DNA of 35,652 nucleotides, taken from the NCBI GenBank assembly GCA_021741155.1, contig JAIOYP010000042.1:1-35652 (forward strand). Reading direction: 5' to 3'. The stretch is from Flavobacteriales bacterium (GTDB lineage: Bacteria > Bacteroidota > Bacteroidia > UBA10329). Each line of letters begins with the position of its first letter. Within the stretch, counting starts at the first letter, position 1. The position numbers and the translations under genes are program-made. Below, in pieces: positions 30,871-35,652 of this stretch. The notes beneath the pieces are model-generated. The model did not search any database. It had not been told where the DNA came from and saw only the letters and a list, made by a program, of their open reading frames with translations.

Positions 30871-31080
30871 GAGCGTTACGAATCCACTCTGTGCAACTCC
30901 ATTTTCTCCAGTTCCCTCGGTGCAATAACCTAGAACCTCAGTCGAAGTATAGCGACCAAATCAGCGTTTAACCGTTCAATCCGTAATATCCGCGTCTATT
31001 CGTGTTGCGCAGTGGCCAATCAACCCAAACCTGACAAAAGTCTAGCAGCACGATGACTACTTAAACTACTTTCGCACAAC
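30871..31080. other. Intergenic region upstream of the ATP-cone nuclease operon
   Basis: There is no gene apart from the open extension of the Cys-rich frame to 30960. The part 30967-31010 has a loose similarity to the dispersed AATCCGT/ATCCGCG repeat type. TACTTTCG at 31067-31074 (one mismatch to TAnnTTTG) lies six bases before the ATG at 31081 and is the likely -7 element of the operon. Confidence 0.4.
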
Positions 31081-31941
31081 ATGGAACAGAAAGAAAATAC
31101 GCTGATTACTAAAGCATCGGGAGAAAAGGTACCGTTTGATGTATCGCGTTTGAGACGCTCATTGGAACGATCAAAGGCAGAATCGAAAGCTGTTGAAGAG
31201 GTAATAAACGCCATCTCGTCTCAACTACACGAGAACATGAGCACTAAAGAGATTTACCGAAAGGCATTCGCATTGCTGCGCAAAACTTCGGATTCGAGTG
31301 CGGCACGTTACAAGCTGAAGAATGCCATTTTAGAATTGGGACCAGCGGGTTTTGCCTTCGAAAAGTTTGTTGCCGAGGTATTGAAAAATGACGGCTACCA
31401 CACGCAACTCAATCGGATAGAACAAGGATTTTGTGTAAAGCATGAAGTGGATGTAATTGCCGAGCGTGATAACGTTCGCGCCATGATTGAGTGTAAATTT
31501 CATAGCGATAAGGGCAAATATTCGGATGTGAAGATTCCACTCTACATTCAATCACGGTTTAAAGATGTAGAAACAACGTGGGCACAAATGCCCGAACACG
31601 AAGGCAAACAATTTCAGGGCTGGGTGGTTACTAATACGCGGTTTACTACAGATGCCGAACAGTATGGAACCTGTGCGGGTCTTACGCTCCTGAGTTGGGA
31701 TTCGCCCAAGGGAGCAAGTATGAAGCAACGGATTGATGAAGCAGGATTGCACCCAATAACCAGTTTGACCACGCTAACCAATGCAGAAAAGAAGATATTG
31801 CTGTCGCAAGATGTCGTTTTGAGTTCAGATTTGTGTCATCGACCCTATTTATTGGATATGGAAGGTATTAGCAAAAACAGGAAAAAGAGAATTCTCAGAG
31901 AAGCACACGATTTATGTGCACTAAACGGAAACAGTCATTGA
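31081..31941 (+). CDS. ATP-cone/PD-(D/E)xK nuclease fusion protein
   Basis: A 286-residue cytoplasmic protein. Residues about 6-88 are an ATP-cone (TKASGEKVPFDVSRLRRSL through the STKEIYRKAFALLRK helix and RYKLKNAI), the nucleotide-binding regulator found in ribonucleotide reductases and NrdR. Residues about 90-210 are a Mrr/Holliday-junction-resolvase-like nuclease: FEKFVAEVLKNDGY, then HEVDVIAE (Asp124) and MIECKFH (Glu137, Lys139), the D...ExK site, with IPLYIQSRF after it. The C-terminal 70 residues are helical and end in a basic NRKKRILREAHDL that could bind nucleic acid. Substrate and trigger are unknown; nucleotide-gated DNA or RNA cleavage is an inference from the domains. It begins a four-gene operon, one base before the next ATG. 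Confidence 0.8.
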   Translation: MEQKENTLITKASGEKVPFDVSRLRRSLERSKAESKAVEEVINAISSQLHENMSTKEIYRKAFALLRKTSDSSAARYKLKNAILELGPAGFAFEKFVAEVLKNDGYHTQLNRIEQGFCVKHEVDVIAERDNVRAMIECKFHSDKGKYSDVKIPLYIQSRFKDVETTWAQMPEHEGKQFQGWVVTNTRFTTDAEQYGTCAGLTLLSWDSPKGASMKQRIDEAGLHPITSLTTLTNAEKKILLSQDVVLSSDLCHRPYLLDMEGISKNRKKRILREAHDLCALNGNSH

Positions 31942-31942
31942 T

Positions 31943-33325
31943 ATGAGCACAGAAAACAAGATTACCGTCCATTTTTTAGGAGCAGCAGGAACCGTAACGG
32001 GTTCCAAATTTCTGATAGATACGGGCGAACATAAGATTCTAGTCGACTGCGGACTTTTTCAAGGTCTCAAGGAACTTCGTCTCAAAAACTGGGACCAGTT
32101 TCCGGTAAATGTGCCTGAGATTGATGCCGTGGTATTAACGCATGGCCACATGGATCATACGGGCTATTTGCCACGTTTGATGAAGATGGGGTTCAAAGGC
32201 CCCATTCATGGCACCCGCCCAACGCTAGAAATTGCTGAGATTATTTTGCTCGATAGTGCCAAGATTCAAGAGGAAGAAGCCAAAAAGGCCAATCAAGAAG
32301 GCTACTCGAAACACCATCCTGCCGAACCATTGTACGACTTGAAAGATGCAGAAGAAGCTATTGAACATTTCAATTCATTGGCAGAAGGAGTTTGGATTGA
32401 GCTCTACCCAGAAATCAACATTCGTTTTCAATACAACGGCCACATCATTGGCGCCACGTTTATTGAGATGGACATCAAAGGCAAACGGTTTGTCTTTTCG
32501 GGAGATATTGGAAGACCACAAGACAAACTGCTTCGTCCGCCCAAAAAGCCACAAAAAGCAGATGTTCTCTTTATGGAAAGCACCTATGGAGATAGAGTGC
32601 ATTCAGAAGAAAACCTAGAAGATCGGTTAAAGGAAATCATCAATAATACCTACGCCAATGGCGGAACGCTTATCATTCCAAGCTTTGCGGTAGAGCGTAC
32701 ACAAACGCTTATGTACGTTATCTGGAAATTGCGACAAGCACACGCCATTCCGCAAATGCCGTTGATTATGGATAGCCCTATGGCTGCCAATGTGCTCAAG
32801 GTATTTGAAGATAACCGAGAATGGCACACACTCAAGCCCGAAGAATACACGGGCATGTGCAATTTGTTTCGCATTGTGACTAGCTACAAAGAAACGTGGG
32901 AAGTTATCAATGACGAAAAGCCCAAAATTGTGATTGCGGGTAGCGGAATGATAAGCGGTGGGCGCGTGCTTACTTATTTGCAGCATTACATTGGTAAGAT
33001 AGAAACAACCGTTCTGTTGGCTGGTTTTCAAGCAGCAGGTACAAGAGGAAGAAAGCTACTAGAAGGAGCTTCCGAGCTTAAAATTTACGGAAAGGAATAT
33101 CCAGTAGAAGCAGAGGTCATTAACCTCGAAGTGCTTTCGGCCCATGCCGATCAACCAGAAATGTTGGATTGGATGAGCGAGATTAAAACCGCTCCAGAGC
33201 ATACATTCATTATCCACGGAGAAGCAGAAGCTGCTGCCACCTTCAAAGAGAAGATTAAGGAGCGCTACGGTTGGGAATCTACCGTTCCCGAATTGTACTC
33301 GATTGTAGAGATTCCAATCGATTAA
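31943..33325 (+). CDS. Beta-CASP metallo-beta-lactamase RNase (YSH1/COG1236 type)
   Basis: A 460-residue hydrolase. The metallo-beta-lactamase metal site HGHMDH (His67, His69, Asp71, His72) is intact in VVLTHGHMDHTGYLPRL, preceded by LVDCGLFQG, with further ligands in FSGDIGRP. A beta-CASP cap follows (about 205-390, FMESTYGDR, TLIIPSFAVERTQTL, AGSGMISGGRVLTYLQHYI), and the C-terminus has LSAHADQPEML and IIHGEAEAAA, the RNA-metabolising specificity region. Relatives cut or trim RNA (CPSF-73/RNase J group). It starts one base after the nuclease stop codon and 15 bases before cbpA, so the four proteins are probably made together. Confidence 0.9.
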   Translation: MSTENKITVHFLGAAGTVTGSKFLIDTGEHKILVDCGLFQGLKELRLKNWDQFPVNVPEIDAVVLTHGHMDHTGYLPRLMKMGFKGPIHGTRPTLEIAEIILLDSAKIQEEEAKKANQEGYSKHHPAEPLYDLKDAEEAIEHFNSLAEGVWIELYPEINIRFQYNGHIIGATFIEMDIKGKRFVFSGDIGRPQDKLLRPPKKPQKADVLFMESTYGDRVHSEENLEDRLKEIINNTYANGGTLIIPSFAVERTQTLMYVIWKLRQAHAIPQMPLIMDSPMAANVLKVFEDNREWHTLKPEEYTGMCNLFRIVTSYKETWEVINDEKPKIVIAGSGMISGGRVLTYLQHYIGKIETTVLLAGFQAAGTRGRKLLEGASELKIYGKEYPVEAEVINLEVLSAHADQPEMLDWMSEIKTAPEHTFIIHGEAEAAATFKEKIKERYGWESTVPELYSIVEIPID

Positions 33326-33340
33326 CCATCATAAACGCAA

Positions 33341-34243
33341 ATGGCTTTCATAGACTATTACAAAACACTAGGCATTGCCAAAACTGCCACCGAGGCCGAA
33401 ATTAAAAAGGCTTATCGGAAAATGGCGCGCAAGTACCATCCTGATGTAAACCCCAACGACAAAGCTTCGGAAGAGAAGTTTAAAGAGGTAAGCGAAGCAA
33501 ACGAGGTGCTCAGTAACCCCGCAAATCGAAAGAAATACGATAAACACGGAGAAAACTGGAAACATGCCGATGATATAGAACGGCAGCAACAGCAGCAACG
33601 GCAGTATGCGGGGCAACAGCAACAATCGCGTCAGCAATCAGGAGGTGGTTATGGAGACGAAGGCTATTCCGACTTTTTCGAATCCATGTTTGGTGGTGGC
33701 CCTTCAAGAGGAAACCGCAACGTTAAGTTTAGAGGGCAAGACTACAATGCCGAATTGCAATTAGACCTTCGGGATGTATTTATTACAGACAAACGTACGC
33801 TTACCGTAAACGGAAAAAACATTCGGCTAACCATTCCCGCAGGAGTAAAAGATGGTCAGCAGATTAAGATTCCAGGGCATGGTGGCGATGGAATGAACGG
33901 TGGCCCTAAAGGTGATTTGGTTATTCGTTTCTCCATCAGTAACAACACAGATTTTAAACGCGATGGCGATAACCTCTACGCCACAGTTCAGTTAGACTTG
34001 TACACAGCCATGCTCGGAGGCGATTTAATGGTAAACACTTTTGATGGCAAAGTAAAACTGACCGTAACTCCCGAAACCGCCAACGGCACCAAGGTGAAGC
34101 TAAAAGGAAAGGGATTTCCTGTGTATAAGAAAGACGGCCAGTTTGGCGATTTGTACATCACCTACGAGCTAAAAACACCAACCAAACTCACCGAAAAGGA
34201 GAAACAATTGTTTGAAGAACTCTCTAAACTCAGACAGGCATGA
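33341..34243 (+). CDS. cbpA: CbpA-like J-domain co-chaperone
   Basis: A 300-residue DnaJ relative. The J domain (residues 4-70) has the HPD motif at 33-35 in KYHPDVNP, which stimulates DnaK. A Gln-rich linker with QQQQQRQY follows, then a Gly/Phe-containing segment ([12 protein letters not shown]) and two C-terminal client-binding beta domains ([54 protein letters not shown]). There is no zinc-finger domain, which separates it from DnaJ and places it with CbpA. The gene overlaps the next one by four bases (ATGA). Confidence 0.9.
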   Translation: MAFIDYYKTLGIAKTATEAEIKKAYRKMARKYHPDVNPNDKASEEKFKEVSEANEVLSNPANRKKYDKHGENWKHADDIERQQQQQRQYAGQQQQSRQQSGGGYGDEGYSDFFESMFGGGPSRGNRNVKFRGQDYNAELQLDLRDVFITDKRTLTVNGKNIRLTIPAGVKDGQQIKIPGHGGDGMNGGPKGDLVIRFSISNNTDFKRDGDNLYATVQLDLYTAMLGGDLMVNTFDGKVKLTVTPETANGTKVKLKGKGFPVYKKDGQFGDLYITYELKTPTKLTEKEKQLFEELSKLRQA

Positions 34244-34539
34244 AAACAGAAGAACTGATACGTATAGACGAACTCTGTGTTCACTACGAGGTGGAACACA
34301 CCTTTTTCACGCATTTAAGCGAAGCGGGTCTTATTGAACTAACCATCATCGAAAACACCAGCTACATTCACACCAACCTGATTGGCGATGTAGAAAAGAT
34401 GATGCGCCTGCACCACGACCTCCAACTAAACATGGAAGGAATTGATGTGGTGTTTCATCTCCTAAACAAGATAGACCACCTAAACTCCGAACTCAGCGCA
34501 GCTAAGAACAGACTGCGGTTGTATGAAGATGACCTTTGA
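34240..34539 (+). CDS. cbpM: CbpM-like chaperone modulator
   Basis: A 99-residue MerR-like helical protein. The N-terminal winged-helix-like part ([29 protein letters not shown]) and the following helices ([25 protein letters not shown]) with a short coiled coil at the end match CbpM, the inhibitor of CbpA's J-domain. The start codon overlaps the cbpA stop, a conserved pairing that supports the assignment. It closes the four-gene operon. Confidence 0.85.
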   Translation: MKTEELIRIDELCVHYEVEHTFFTHLSEAGLIELTIIENTSYIHTNLIGDVEKMMRLHHDLQLNMEGIDVVFHLLNKIDHLNSELSAAKNRLRLYEDDL

Positions 34540-34652
34540 TTCTGTGCGTTGAGACCATACTGAGTACAGCGGTTCATGCATAGCCTCTTGTTTTCAATTA
34601 TCAGGACACGTGATATTTTCTTTGGATATTTAGCAAAGGAAAAAGAAGCAAG

Positions 34653-35501
34653 GTGGAACAATCATCCAACATACATGTGATACGATCGGGTGCGGAGAGC
34701 CTCGTGGCGCGGTATGTTTGGAAGGCGAGCCGAAGCGCATGTGCCGTGGAGCAGGAGAAGATACTTCCTAAAGGAACTGCCGAGATTATCTTCAACCTTA
34801 CAGATAGTACGCTGTGCTTTAAGGATGCAGAACAGGAACGTTTCGAGCTCTTCAAGTGCAGCATCAATGGGTTGAACACATCGCCCTTTCATCTTATTAA
34901 AGGAAGGTCTCAGACCTTTATCGGTATTCAACTTCATGCCTATGCTTTGAAATGGATTTTTGGAATTCCAGGCAAGGAATTTACCGATAAGGTGTTCGAT
35001 GGATTCGATGTCTGCCCATCGCTCCGAACGCTATACGAACGACTGACGGGCGAAAATTCGTTCGATACACAGGTGGAATTGATATTGGATTGGCTACGAA
35101 TGCGTTTGCAAAGCGCGAAGGTAATTTCCGACCGTTCTTTACTGTTCGACCTTCATTCCGAAAGGAGGGAGGAGGAACTATCTGTCAGTTCCATCTGCAA
35201 ACGCTACAACCTTAGCGATAGGCACCTAAGGCGGTTGGCCTCCGATCACTTGGGTATTAATACCGAGGATTTTGTGCTGTATCGCAAATACCTGAATGCA
35301 TTTGAGAGACTTCATCATGGTTCGGAACAGCTGACTACCGTGGCGCTGGAAAGCGGTTTTTACGACCAGGCGCATTTCAACAAGACCTTTAAGGCATATA
35401 CGGGACTTGTTCCCAGCGAATACCGCAGACAGAAGAGCGAATTGATCGGGCATCTGTACTATGCTCCAGGGCAATCGGATCTTATTAGCCAAACATATTG
35501 A
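34653..35501 (+). CDS. AraC-family transcriptional regulator
   Basis: A 282-residue regulator starting with GTG after AAAGGAAAAAG. The N-terminal half (about 1-160) resembles DUF6597-type sensor domains (YVWKASRSACAVEQEKILPKG and AEIIFNL, with a following FIGIQLHAYALKWIFGI segment). The C-terminal half (about 172-270) is a double helix-turn-helix: SVSSICKRYNLSDRHLRRLASDHLG then TTVALESGFYDQAHFNKTF and GLVPSEYRRQ, the typical second-helix signature. The regulated genes are not visible; the gene is separated by 113 bases from the chaperone operon and has no partner in this window. Confidence 0.85.
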   Translation: MEQSSNIHVIRSGAESLVARYVWKASRSACAVEQEKILPKGTAEIIFNLTDSTLCFKDAEQERFELFKCSINGLNTSPFHLIKGRSQTFIGIQLHAYALKWIFGIPGKEFTDKVFDGFDVCPSLRTLYERLTGENSFDTQVELILDWLRMRLQSAKVISDRSLLFDLHSERREEELSVSSICKRYNLSDRHLRRLASDHLGINTEDFVLYRKYLNAFERLHHGSEQLTTVALESGFYDQAHFNKTFKAYTGLVPSEYRRQKSELIGHLYYAPGQSDLISQTY

Positions 35502-35652
35502 AAAACATATTTTTAGCCACAGATGCCTTTAGACTTGCACAAGTAAAAGGATCAATAAATTTATAGGAACATTAACCGCGGACAATTCCGAAGAACCGGA
35601 GAAAGAAAGGTGAACTAAACAGATGCTTAGGTCTTACCTATTCTGTGTATCA
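35502..35652. other. Terminal intergenic stretch with a repeat fragment (copy B)
   Basis: No coding frame seen. TTTAGCCACAGATG at 35512-35525 matches the start of the repeat at 29692 with one difference. The remainder is AT-rich and runs off the window. Confidence 0.4.

Noticed and set aside
31081..31941. Reading the first gene of the operon as NrdR or a ribonucleotide reductase fragment
   Set aside because: There is no NrdR zinc ribbon and no reductase domain; the ATP-cone is followed by a D...ExK nuclease site instead.

Overview
The window comes from a Bacteroidota chromosome, most like Flavobacteriales; I do not name a genus. The evidence is: three secreted proteins with Por/type IX secretion (T9SS) C-terminal tails; a TonB-dependent receptor with a CarboxypepD_reg N-terminus; a TPR histidine kinase of the LytS type with a LytTR regulator; DUF4369-TlpA and CbpA/CbpM proteins; and promoters of the Bacteroidota type (-7 element TAnnTTTG). 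By eye the GC content is near 40%. No rRNA, tRNA, CRISPR array or prophage was seen.

Layout. 1-463: tail of an IS200/IS605-like transposase with two hairpins, then a degraded stretch and a CTTT microsatellite. 464-1643: VIT1/CCC1-type iron/manganese transporter and thioredoxin, the latter with a CRP-like palindrome placed as for a class II activator. 1800-2832: an AT-rich lipoprotein gene lying between two diverged copies of the thioredoxin 3' end, the second copy followed by a terminator. 2885-4762: secreted five-bladed propeller (T9SS) and an SRPBCC protein. 8363-4942 (minus): a probable metal-uptake operon of a His/Cys-rich exported protein, a lipoprotein and a TonB receptor, with a palindromic operator candidate and an intrinsic terminator hairpin just before the receptor start. 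9095-8415: DUF3943 protein. 11899-9391 (minus): 2-oxoglutarate/Fe(II) dioxygenase with a YfcC-type transporter. 12003-15610: T9SS protein, EamA transporter, WD40 protein with a C-terminal beta domain. 19060-15626 (minus): RlmD and a DEAD-box helicase. 19281-21023: M61 peptidase. 22184-21168: an OMPLA-like outer-membrane protein. 23262-22276: T9SS protein. 23860-25572: FMN reductase, TlpA-like thioredoxin, GNAT acetyltransferase. 25699-28322: LytS/LytTR two-component pair with a 21-bp-spaced direct repeat in front. 29597-28470: alkaline phosphatase. 30870-29779: small Cys-rich ORF and arsenite methyltransferase ArsM. 31081-34539: a tight four-gene operon of ATP-cone/PD-(D/E)xK nuclease, beta-CASP RNase, CbpA and CbpM. 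34653-35501: AraC-family regulator.

Most of this is chromosomal housekeeping and cell-envelope function. The least explained parts are the nuclease/RNase/co-chaperone operon, the metal operon with its internal terminator, the lipoprotein cassette flanked by thioredoxin ends, the LytTR operator candidate, and a repeated arrangement in which a TAnnTTTG promoter element lies only 4-5 bases before the start codon, which suggests leaderless mRNAs.
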